Made by a program: the position numbers and the translations under genes | Shown: positions 18,484-25,054 of the stretch, piece by piece | Layout of the letters: the number at the start of each line of letters is the position of its first letter | Numbering within the stretch: the first letter of the stretch is position 1 | Notes under the pieces: generated by a model | What the model saw: only the letters and a program-made list of their open reading frames with translations | Database searches by the model: none | What the model was told of the DNA's origin: nothing | Assembly: GCA_003427395.1 (NCBI GenBank) | Contig: BFEA01000259.1 | Location: forward strand, 1,867,190 to 1,892,282 | Reading direction: 5' to 3' | From: Chara braunii | Lineage: Eukaryota; Streptophyta; Charophyceae; Charales; Characeae | DNA length: 25,093 nucleotides

Positions 18484-19631
18484 CCACGGGGGATGCTACT
18501 ACCGGTAGCCGCAGGGTTACCAGAGCCAGCTCCCACTTGCAGCAGGACGGTCGCTCGCAAGCAGATGAGAAGAAGAGCTTCAGCTCCCAGCGAGAGCGAG
18601 CCTGTCAGTTGCGAGATGCATGTGAGAGTAAACCCGATCAAGATGAGGGGGAGGACAAGGCGGCATTGACAAGGGTTGGGAGGAGGAGGTCGAGGTCCTC
18701 CCTCGACACGCTACCGCCGCGTGGCGCCAACCACTCAACGGGCAGGTTGAATCGAAATCTGAGGGGGGGAGGAAGAGGAGGGACTTGGCGCCAGACAGCA
18801 GCAGCAGATGAAGAACGCCCGGTCGAGCAGCCGCAGATACAGAAGAAGACGCAACCGGGAATTGCTAATCGCCGCTCCGGTGAAGCTTTACCAAGGAAAC
18901 AACGAGAGATGGCGCCAAATTCAGGAGTTACGGAAAATCAGTACTTGACGAGCAAGGGCAAGGAAAACAGAGCGGGAAGGAACGATGTTGGCGGGAACAA
19001 CAAAGCGGGAAGGAACGAAGTTGGCAGGAACAACAAGCTGTCATCATCATCGACGTGGAATCGACAAGGAGGGGGGAGCGGGAGCGGGAGCGGGAGCAGT
19101 CGCAAACGCACCGCCGCTGCCGCCGACGCGGAAAAAAAGTCAAGTCAACGTCAGCGATCGATGTCTTTGTCAACGTCAACGGTCAGCCGACAAGATGTCG
19201 GCCGCGGTGATTGTTGCAAAGTCAGCGGTCAACCCTTTCACGCGGGGGCTCGTCATTCTGGGTCAACGTCAACGATCAACCCAAGAAGCAGTCGTGTCTG
19301 GACTCAGAATCTTCAGAATGGATCGAGGTCTTCTGGCAATGCCACGTGCTCGTCGTCCGCCTCGACGACATGGAGGGCGATGGTCGAACGACAAGGACAA
19401 AAGGATGATGATGCCGATGAGAAGGAGAAGCTCTTCCGTGATTCCTTCGGGAGTGCCGAGTTCTTCCATCACTTCTTGGAGGCATGTAAGAAGAATAAAG
19501 CTCTTCTTCGAAAATTTGAGAAGCAGACGGAAACGCCGCTGGAGGATTGTGCCGTTCGTCTCTATTGTCTGGCCTTGCGGGCGGGCGAATCAGCCTCGTC
19601 CTTCAACAAGACTGCCTTCTGCTTCGGTTAG
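17277..19631 (+). CDS. Large low-complexity, probably nuclear protein of unknown function
   Basis: This is the longest uninterrupted ORF in the window (784 codons from the first [13 protein letters not shown]). The frame is open further upstream but only from GTG, so the ATG at 17277 is chosen; another ATG at 17457 ([13 protein letters not shown]) is possible. Most of the protein looks disordered: acidic around residues 159-177, an [10 protein letters not shown] run at 364-372, an AT-hook-like [12 protein letters not shown] at 380-391, an Ala tract at 393-402, an RRRSRS basic patch near 469, two 11-residue repeats ([22 protein letters not shown]) at 566-587, and a Gly/Ser run followed by SRKR at 598-611. 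The last ~65 residues (from about 716) look folded and helical ([28 protein letters not shown]). Basic clusters and the AT hook suggest a chromatin- or nucleic-acid-associated protein; this is inference. The frame ends abruptly, and a T32 tract followed by CCCCCGCAG (19681-19720) could be a 3' splice site, so the real gene may continue. Confidence 0.6.
18972..19037 (+). repeat. 33-bp in-frame tandem duplication inside the main ORF
   Basis: GCGGGAAGGAACGATGTTGG and GCGGGAAGGAACGAAGTTGG start two adjacent 33-bp units encoding [11 protein letters not shown] and [11 protein letters not shown]. Unit length and frame are kept. Confidence 0.85.
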
Positions 19632-19676
19632 ATGTCTCCCCCTCCCTCGTTCACCTCGCTCGCTCGGTTCATTTTT

Positions 19677-19680
<4 letters not shown>

Positions 19681-19712
<32 letters not shown>
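19681..19712. repeat. Poly-T tract (T32) just after the main ORF
   Basis: An uninterrupted T run begins about 50 bp after the TAG and is followed by CCCCCGCAG. It could be the polypyrimidine tract of an intron, or a homopolymer next to the U6 retrocopy insertion site. Confidence 0.9.
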
Positions 19713-19717
19713 CCCCC

Positions 19718-19864
19718 GCAGCATTTCTTTTTCTTTTTCTTTTTTCCAAAAAAAATTGGACCATTTCTCGATTTATGCGTGTCATCCTTGCGCAGGGGCC
19801 ATGGTATCTTCTGTGTATCGTTCCAATTTTAACGGATGTCCCGAAGGACTCCCAGCAGCATTTC
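19718..19864 (-). pseudogene. U6 snRNA retrocopy with 10-bp target duplication
   Basis: A nearly full U6 (about 19757-19848 on the minus strand) reads TCCTTCGGGACATCCG, AAAATTGGAACGATACA, GCAAGGATGACACGCATAAA and GAGAAATGGTCC. It is followed on the minus strand by an A-rich tail. GCAGCATTTC flanks the unit at 19718-19727 and 19855-19864. The tail and the direct repeats fit LINE-driven retroposition. The ACAGAGA box reads ACACAGA and the AGC triad region reads GATACCATGG instead of GATTAGCATGG, so the copy should not function in splicing. The same 10-mer also occurs at 20181-20190, a caution about the duplication. Confidence 0.85.
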
Positions 19865-19928
19865 ACTCGAGAAGCGTGCACCGTTTCATTGACAAGGAAA
19901 GAAATCAATGTACATGGGGGGCATGATG

Positions 19929-20176
19929 GGGCCTCGCGCCACTACTCAGCAATGGCCTCGCCACCCCGCTCTCAAAATGTGAAAAAGACAAAAATGTGGC
20001 GGGTGCATCTGGCCATGTTCAAGCGAGAAGATCATTCTCATTTTGACACATTTCGAGAGTGGTGTGGCGATGCCCCAAATGCCCAGAAAGCGAATGAATA
20101 TTCTGCTAGAACATGGAAAGGTACACCTTCATATTTTTTGTCGTTTGTGCAAATGGTGAGTAGTGCAGCGAGGCCC
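19929..20176. mobile_element. ~248-bp MITE, GGGCCTCG family
   Basis: The left end is GGGCCTCGCGCCACTACTCA. The reverse complement of the right end is GGGCCTCGCTGCACTACTCA. The flanking triplets are ATG and ATA, so a target duplication is not clean. Inside, GGCCTCGCCACC...CTCAAAATGTG (about 19953-19983) is complementary to 20049-20076. The ends match those of the 491-bp MITE at 23177-23667. A plus-strand frame across it (KANEYSARTWKGTPSY) resembles one encoded on the minus strand near 22430-22600, showing the interior is repeated too. Confidence 0.7.
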
Positions 20177-20207
20177 ATAGGCAGCATTTCGCACTAGACA
20201 AACCCCA

Positions 20208-20306
20208 GGGGCCAAGTTCCACCTATGCTGATAGTTAATTCTTGGCTGTTGATCTTTCTAATCTATGGTCGGAAATTGCGAATTCGGGTAAGTGGGACTT
20301 GGCCCC
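20208..20306. mobile_element. 99-bp MITE, GGGGCCAAGT family, copy 1
   Basis: The left end is GGGGCCAAGTTCCAC; the reverse complement of the right end is GGGGCCAAGTCCCAC. The centre reads GGCTGTTGATCTTTCTAATC. Length and centre match the copy at 21216-21314. No target duplication is certain. Confidence 0.7.
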
Positions 20307-20502
20307 AGGGCATTGATTGCTCCCCAAGTGAGAAAATTAACCCCTTCTTCATGCTGGTAGCGACGATTGTGGTGATTGCTTTTGTTCCACAGTTTAACTC
20401 CATCCCCTGTTTTTTTTTTTTTTTTTGATCCCTCGGTTTCTTCTTCCCTTCATGGTGGTGGTAATGTGGTTTTTCTTCTCTTGTCTTTCGGGTTGCGATA
20501 TA

Positions 20503-20701
20503 GTTGCTCGCCACACCACTGTCGAAACGAAAACAGCACGAGAGTTCAAACAAAAACAAAAAAAGAAGAGGTACGAATGGATCTTTCCCACAAAATGGTC
20601 GCGATGCATCTGTTACTTTTTATAGTAATGGATGCATCTGGCCACTCCTGCGGGAACATGCAGTCGTATTTTTTCCGATTCGAAGGTGGTCTGGCGAGGC
20701 C
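20503..20701. mobile_element. ~200-bp inverted-repeat element
   Basis: GCTCGCCACACCACTGTCGA at the left resembles the reverse complement of the right end, GCCTCGCCAGACCACCTTCGA. ATA flanks both sides (20500-20502, 20702-20704). The arm motif also occurs inside the MITE at 19929-20176 and at about 15206-15230, so it is a dispersed family. Confidence 0.5.
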
Positions 20702-21215
20702 ATACTTTTTTTTTTCAGTTCTCAATTTTACCTTTTTTGTTTTTTTTTTATAACAAAAAAGTTGAAACTGAGAGAAGAGTATAGGTTAGTTAAAAAAGGT
20801 GGATCACGGATTCAGATTGTCAGAGGATTGTAACCCTCAGAAAATGAACGGATTCAGATTGTCAGAGTCCAGAAAATGAAAACAAGAAAAAAAAACGAAA
20901 ACATGGATTCGTCCTTGAAAAGGACTGGGTACATTCATCTGAGGAAACAACACTACAGCAGATCACCGATTCCGCCCTGCCTCGTTGGCAGGGTACTCAT
21001 AACAAACAAATACAAAAGAAAAAAAGAAAACAACAAGTTTGAGAACGTGACCGTCTTTGCTGTAAGATGCATGCAAGACTGTGAGCACGGTCTCCTAGAC
21101 ATCCCTGCACGACATCATTGCAGTACAAAGGCCCGTTTTCTTTCCTTTCCCTTTCGTGCACGGGCAAAAAACAAATACGACTTTTGGGACATTGCAGACC
21201 CTCTGTCCGACCCCC
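20702..21215. other. Unassigned A/T-rich sequence
   Basis: It contains T runs near 20707-20716 and 20741-20748 and an A-rich stretch near 20875-20900. A CGGATTCAGATTGTCAGAG motif occurs twice, at about 20809-20826 and 20849-20866. The 144-codon frame at 20876-21310 has no domain and runs into a MITE, so I do not call it a gene. Confidence 0.4.
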
Positions 21216-21314
21216 GGGGCAAGGTCCCACTTGCGCAAATTAGGAGATTTGGGCCGTTGATCTTTGATATCTACGGTCAGTATCTCTTAATTCGTGCAAG
21301 TGGGACCTAGCCCC
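21216..21314. mobile_element. 99-bp MITE, GGGGCCAAGT family, copy 2
   Basis: The left arm GGGGCAAGGTCCCACTTGCG and the next 12 bp match the reverse complement of the right arm (GGGGCTAGGTCCCACTTGCA and on) at 28 of 32 positions. The centre reads GGCCGTTGATCTTTGATATC. It is the same length as copy 1 at 20208-20306. Confidence 0.75.
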
Positions 21315-21427
21315 CGAAAATTTCGGGTACTGGCCAGCATCTCGTATTTTCCCAACACTGGGGAAGGTAAGGAAAAAAAAAAAAAAAAAAAAAGGTGCAT
21401 CTGACTACCTACCTAGCACTGTGTTCT

Positions 21428-21645
21428 GGGCAACTGCAATTGTTCGTGTGACACTGTTCTTTGGGCATACTCACACTGGCACTTTTCCAAATGCATCTGA
21501 CTGCAATTCCGGCCGGACGTGGATGAATCTGACTGCAATCACGTCCACAGCTTTGTAGACAAAGTCCTAGTGTGAGTATATGCCCGAAGTCATTTTTTGC
21601 ATGTGGTTATCTGTGGACTAGACGTCAAGAATCGCAGTTGCGTTT
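21428..21645. repeat. ~218-bp fold-back element
   Basis: GCAACTGCAATTGTT at the left pairs with CGCAGTTGC-containing sequence near 21630-21645. Inside, TTTGGGCATACTCACACT (about 21453-21472) is complementary to AGTGTGAGTATATGCCCGAA (about 21570-21589). The centre carries two direct copies of ATCTGACTGCAAT, the second inside a GGACGTG...CACGTCC hairpin. Confidence 0.65.
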
Positions 21646-22045
21646 CCAAGATTGCTGCTGCTTGGAATGTACCTAGTCGTGTTTGCCCCTGGGTGCATGA
21701 TCTGCATGGTTATTGCAGACTTGCACATACGGTGGTAACGTTTGGAGATTGAGGGCGTAGTCTCACTAGGACCTTAGATTTATCTGAATGCGATCACAGC
21801 TGAGCCTGATTTATCAGTGCATTTACGTCTAGAATGCAGTGGATGTGGTTATAAGCCTTCACCCCTTCCTCCCTCCCCCGGGGTGGCATGCGCCACCTGG
21901 AAGGGTTTAATTCTCGTTTCGAGTATCCACGGGTCCCCGCCATCCGATCTGAAATCTCACGGCCACAGTGTGACCCCGTTATAAAGACTCGAAACCAGAA
22001 ACAAACCTCCCCAAGTGGGACACGGCCTCCGGAGCTTGGCCCCCG
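21646..22045. other. Unassigned sequence
   Basis: No gene is recognised. A short TTCTCGTTTCGAGTA hairpin lies near 21910. Confidence 0.4.
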
Positions 22046-22054
22046 GGGGCCAAG
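22035..22054. repeat. Perfect 20-bp palindrome
   Basis: CTTGGCCCCCGGGGGCCAAG reads the same on both strands. It looks like two GGGGCCAAGT-family ends placed back to back, with AGTGGGAC to the left and GTCCCACT to the right. Confidence 0.95.
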
Positions 22055-22118
22055 TCCCACTAGCGGCAGTCCTGTTCCTGTCTTCAGAACTACGCGGCAC
22101 ATTGCGACAGCGCGCGGC

Positions 22119-22184
22119 GGGCTTATTTTCTCCGTGGGGCAAAAGAATATTCCAGCTGTGTATTTTCTCCGTGGGGACATCCGT

Positions 22185-22216
<32 letters not shown>

Positions 22217-22322
22217 GGCCCCTGAAAAAAAAAATAATAATAAAATAAAAAACTTTTCTAGCTGTGTAGGGTTGTGCGGCCTTATTTTCTCCATGGGGCG
22301 AAAGAATATTCCAGCTGTGTAG
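22119..22322 (+). repeat. Repeat cluster with GAATATTCCAGCTGTGTA
   Basis: CTTATTTTCTCCGTGGGGC then AAAGAATATTCCAGCTGTGTA occurs at about 22119-22162 and again, with small changes, at about 22280-22321. Between them are a partial copy (TATTTTCTCCGTGGGG, about 22161-22176) that leads straight into U6 sequence, and a partial TTTTCTAGCTGTGTAGGG near 22253-22270. Confidence 0.75.
22173..22224 (+). pseudogene. U6 snRNA 5' fragment fused to another repeat
   Basis: U6 sequence runs from GGGGACATCCG through AAAATTGGAACGATACAGAG to GATTAGCATGGCCCCTG and then passes into an A-rich tail (about 22225-22255). ACAGAGA and AGC are intact. The first part of the U6 5' stem is replaced by TATTTTCTCCGT from the neighbouring repeat, with GGGG shared by both. 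Confidence 0.85.
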
Positions 22323-22398
22323 GGCGCTTACAGTTCGTCCGCATGGAGTACCTGGCAAAAAAAAAAAACAAAAACGCAGCGGGCCGTCGTCGCCGAGT

Positions 22399-22600
22399 AT
22401 GGGCCCAGCTGCACTGAGCTCTGCATTCACAAAAGACAAAACATATGGAATAATGGAAGTGTATTTTTCAATGTTCTTGCGGAAAGTTCATTGTCCACTT
22501 CCACCTTTGGAGAGAGCAGTGCAGCGAGGCACAATGGTGAAGGCTTTCCTTTCTCGAACAGACCTTGGCCATCTGGTGGTGCAGGTTTTGCTATCGTAAC
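22399..22600 (-). repeat. Diverged copy of the 19929-20176 MITE interior
   Basis: On the minus strand, GCAAGAACATTGAAAAATAC then TTTTGTCTTTTGTG and CAGTGCAGCTGGGCCCATA parallel GCTAGAACATGGAAAGGTAC, TTTTGTCGTTTGTG and TAGTGCAGCGAGGCCCATA at 20106-20179. Encoded peptides DNELSARTLKNT and ANEYSARTWKGT are similar, which may point to an originally coding interior. Confidence 0.6.
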
Positions 22601-22837
22601 TCTAGCCTTGACACGTGGAAGGTATTTACTCAACTTTTTCTTCCATTTTTTTGCCCTCTCCCTTTTTGTTTTTGGTTCATCACCGCCATATCTGAAATGG
22701 GACTGGCGGTCCCCCATTCTAGCTTGATGTGCACCCCCCCAGAGAGGAGGACTCACAGACCACCTTTGACAAAAGAAGGTGAACATGGGGAAGCACTGAG
22801 TTAACAGCGTGCCTCAATAAGCCAACGTGAAAGTGAA

Positions 22838-22935
22838 GAGAATGGCCTTGCCCTATCGGTGGTGGCAAGGAGTGTCACACGAATGGCCTTGCCCTACGAT
22901 CCATGGAAATCGGTGGTGGCAGGGAGTGTCACACA
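22838..22935 (+). repeat. Two-unit tandem repeat
   Basis: GAATGGCCTTGCCCTA, ATCGGTGGTGGCA and GGAGTGTCACAC occur twice. The second unit has about 16 extra bp (CGATCCATGGAA). Confidence 0.85.
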
Positions 22936-23053
22936 ACAGGGAGGTCCCCATTATAGGAACAGGAGCAATGCTAGTGGGACTTGGTCCCGGCGGGTCCTCG
23001 TCTTGTAACTTCTCAAGGATAGAAATAGATCTGTAACAGTTAAAGTTGGATGA

Positions 23054-23078
23054 CCCCTGCGCAAGGATGACACGGATA
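23054..23078 (+). pseudogene. U6 snRNA 3' fragment
   Basis: CCCCTGCGCAAGGATGACAC followed by GGATAA matches the U6 3' half and starts at the point where the fragment at 22173-22224 ends. CCCCTG is present at both breakpoints. Confidence 0.75.
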
Positions 23079-23130
23079 AGAAGAGGGAAAAAAAAAAGAC
23101 TGGAAGGAAGAACGAAGAAAGAAGAAAAAT

Positions 23131-23718
23131 GTCCTTCGGGACATCCGTTAAAATTGGAACGATACAGAGAAGATTAGGGCCTCGTTCCACTACTCGCCAT
23201 CCGCCACGCATGGCGAATGTGACTTAGTTCCACTGCATCGCCAATAGCCACGAAATGGACGCTGTCAGAATTTGGGTCCGAAATCACTTGGCGATGTGTC
23301 GCCAAGGCTTTCTATTTCCCCTGCCTGCAACGGCCCTTCGTGGAGGTGTTACTCCTCACCCCTCCGCGAAATGCTTCGTGTGGCCATTGCCCCTGACACA
23401 GCGGTCCTGACAGTCTACCTGTGTTGTCCCCTAGTGTTGGCCAGTTTTTGCTGCACCTAGATTGATTCCAGTCCGAATACGTGGTGAAGAGAAAGCCGCC
23501 ACCGTTCCATTAGCTCGTCGGGAGCAGGCCGGGATAGCAACCACAGCGCACGTGGCGGCCGCGATGTAATGGAACCAAGAGCCATTTTCCGCCAGAAACA
23601 TGCACTTTTCGGCCTCGCCAAGTCTCGCCACTGTTTGTGGCGGATGGCGAGTAGTGGAACGAGGCCCTTAGCATGGCCCCCGCGCAAGGATGACACGCCA
23701 TAAATCGAGAAATGGTCC
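23131..23718 (+). pseudogene. U6 snRNA copy interrupted by a MITE
   Basis: The 5' part (23131-23176) reads GTCCTTCGGGACATCCG, AAAATTGGAACGATACAGAG, AAGATTA. The 3' part (23668-23718) reads TTAGCATGGCCCCC, GCGCAAGGATGACACGCC, ATAAATCGAGAAATGGTCC and is followed by T15. Without the 491-bp insert and one TTA, the copy would be nearly full length, with intact ACAGAGA and AGC and only small changes (CCCCTG to CCCCCG, one extra C). The upstream 80 bp lack an evident plant snRNA upstream element or TATA box, so it was probably a retrocopy already. Confidence 0.85.
23174..23670. mobile_element. 491-bp PIF/Harbinger-like MITE inside U6
   Basis: The element is 23177-23667. It begins GGGCCTCGTTCCACTACTCG and has 31-bp perfect terminal inverted repeats (23177-23207 and 23637-23667). 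TTA is duplicated at 23174-23176 and 23668-23670; since U6 normally has a single TTA there, the insertion site is certain. Three-base TTA/TAA duplications and GG(G)-starting ends are typical of PIF/Harbinger MITEs. There is no transposase ORF. Subterminal TCGCCA/TGGCGA motifs are frequent. Confidence 0.92.
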
Positions 23719-23824
23719 TTTTTTTTTTTTTTTGCATTTTTATTAAATAAATAAAATAAAAGTGGAAAAAATCAAATAAAAAAAGAAATAGATCTGCTTC
23801 CGTTCTTCTTTGGGAAAGCGTGGA

Positions 23825-23842
23825 CGTCCTTCGGGACCAACT
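23825..23842 (+). other. U6 5' stem-loop-like remnant
   Basis: GACGTCCTTCGGGACCAA contains the complete GTCCTTCGGGAC 5' stem-loop of the local U6 copies but nothing further. It may be a fragment or a coincidence. Confidence 0.4.
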
Positions 23843-23870
23843 GGCCTTCAGTCTTCCCCTCAATACAACG

Positions 23871-23931
23871 TACGGTCATTATAGCTGAATTTGGGGTATC
23901 TCTCAGTCTAAATACAGCTATAATGACCATA
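23871..23931. repeat. 61-bp hairpin mini-element
   Basis: GGTCATTATAGCTG at 23874-23887 pairs perfectly with CAGCTATAATGACC at 23915-23928. TA lies just outside each arm, and further out ATACAACG and CAACGTTGTAT extend the symmetry. It resembles a very short Tc1/mariner-type MITE with TA duplication. Confidence 0.6.
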
Positions 23932-23949
23932 CAACGTTGTATTCGGAGG

Positions 23950-24063
23950 AAGAAGGTAGCTCAGTTGGTAAACCCCTAAACTGTTGAAATACATAACAGA
24001 GTTCGAACTCCACTCGAAGCAGATGAGAAAAATACTGCAATCTTTTTTTTTTTTTTTTTTTTT
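23950..24063 (+). mobile_element. Candidate tRNA-derived SINE ending in T22
   Basis: GGTAGCTCAGTTGGTA (about 23955-23970) is an excellent A box, and AGTTCGAACTCC (about 24000-24011) is an excellent B box 30 bp on. A CTGTT/AACAG stem lies between. The acceptor stem does not close, so it is not a working tRNA. The unit ends in a T22 tract (24042-24063), as in some plant SINE families. Confidence 0.6.
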
Positions 24064-24135
24064 GAAGGCTAATTGCTGCAAATTTGAAATACCTAGGGCC
24101 CTGGTATCTCAAGGCCGTTGAAAAGGGGGGAAAGA

Positions 24136-24240
24136 AAATTCAAAAAAATTGGAACGATAGTTATGATACAGAGAAGGTTCGCATGGCCCCTGCTGCACAA
24201 GGATGACACGCATAAATAGAGAAGTGATCCAAATTCAAAA
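24136..24240 (+). pseudogene. 5'-truncated U6 retrocopy with 10-bp direct repeats
   Basis: U6 runs from AAATTGGAACGATA (24146) to GAAGTGATCC (24230). AAATTCAAAA lies at 24136-24145 and 24231-24240 as a probable target duplication. Compared with other copies it has GTTATGATA inserted near 24160, GGTTCGC for GATTAGC and CTG inserted after CCCCTG, so it is an old non-functional copy. Confidence 0.8.
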
Positions 24241-24885
24241 GAAAAAAGCGTGGAATTTTTAATTTTTGTTTGAAATCATGATCATTTTGAAGATAAGAGC
24301 GAAGCGGTTCTGGGCACTGAAGATAGGACTTGCTCAAATGAGCTTGGTCGTATTTTCTGGTCACATTTGACGAAATTTCCAAGTCATGGCATCTACGCTT
24401 CCATCTTCCCCAGAATAAACGGCACGGCCATTATATGAAATGGCTGTCTTTTATGTGGGGAAAATAGGATAGTTGCAAGTTCCACTAGCATGGGTCCACA
24501 CTTGGTTTCGACAAATTGAATACCTTTCTCGGGCTCTTGGCTAAGATAAAGTGTAGTATCTGTTCTGGTCAGTTTAATATCTGATCTGTGGTCCATTGGG
24601 CCATAAAAAAAGAAAAGAGACAACTGCGCCTGTGACCGCTGCACAGTTCAGAATGCACAGAAATAACAGTGCGCTGCATGATTGCGCCATGAGCAGTTCG
24701 AAACAGCAAAGAAAAAAGTGAACTGCTCTTTAAACGGCCTACCTGTTCGATAATTGGCAAAAACGGGACGTGGCCTGGCCTAGCAGGCCCTCCCGTTTTT
24801 CTTGTTTTTTATTTTTCCGTTTTTGGGTTCTGGTGGGAATGGGTTGGGCAGGAAAAGCCGCTGACCGCGCCCCATTAACACCCGC

Positions 24886-24886
<1 letters not shown>
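24241..24886. other. Unassigned sequence
   Basis: No gene is recognised. CAAGTTCCACTAGCATGGG near 24476-24494 resembles one end of the GGGGCCAAGT element family, without a partner. Confidence 0.4.

Positions 24887-24943
<57 letters not shown>
24887..24943. repeat. (CT)n microsatellite
   Basis: About 28 CT units followed by TGTGTG. Confidence 0.95.
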
Positions 24944-24949
<6 letters not shown>

Positions 24950-25022
24950 CTGCTGCTGGCCCACCAAAGTGTGAATGTATCTGGTCCATTCTCTGCGTCA
25001 GATACATTTGCACCTTTTTTTT

Positions 25023-25050
25023 GGACATGCTAATCTTCTCTGTATCTTTC

Positions 25051-25054
<4 letters not shown>
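25023..25054 (-). pseudogene. U6 snRNA internal fragment
   Basis: On the minus strand ATTGGAAAGATACAGAGAAG then ATTAGCATGTCC matches U6 around ACAGAGA and AGC with small changes. A T/A run lies on one side and a CT microsatellite on the other. Confidence 0.8.

Larger units (their letters stand above)
22046..22988. mobile_element. 943-bp inverted-repeat element with GGGGCCAAGT ends
   Basis: The first 34 bp (GGGGCCAAGTCCCACTAGCG and on to CCTGTTCCT) match the reverse complement of 22955-22988 at about 28 of 34 positions. The ends match the two 99-bp MITEs, which may be deletion derivatives. It contains a U6 fragment, a small repeat cluster and a stretch homologous to the MITE at 19929-20176, but no transposase. 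Confidence 0.55.

Noticed and set aside
17487-18641. 384-codon minus-strand ORF opposite the main gene
   Set aside because: It is an antisense shadow of a GC-rich coding frame, rich in Arg, Ser and Pro, and it ends within the gene.
18985-19926. 313-codon plus-strand ORF in another frame
   Set aside because: It overlaps the main ORF out of frame and continues through the T32 tract and the U6 retrocopy, giving a poly-Phe run.
19547-20197. 216-codon plus-strand ORF
   Set aside because: It crosses the T32 tract, the antisense of a U6 copy and a MITE. Only the MITE-internal part shows repeated peptide similarity, reported separately.
23131-23718. Functional U6 gene
   Set aside because: The copy is split by a 491-bp element and has no evident upstream snRNA element or TATA box.
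23955-24012. Functional tRNA gene
   Set aside because: A and B boxes are excellent, but the acceptor stem and D stem do not pair, and no CCA-side partner is found.
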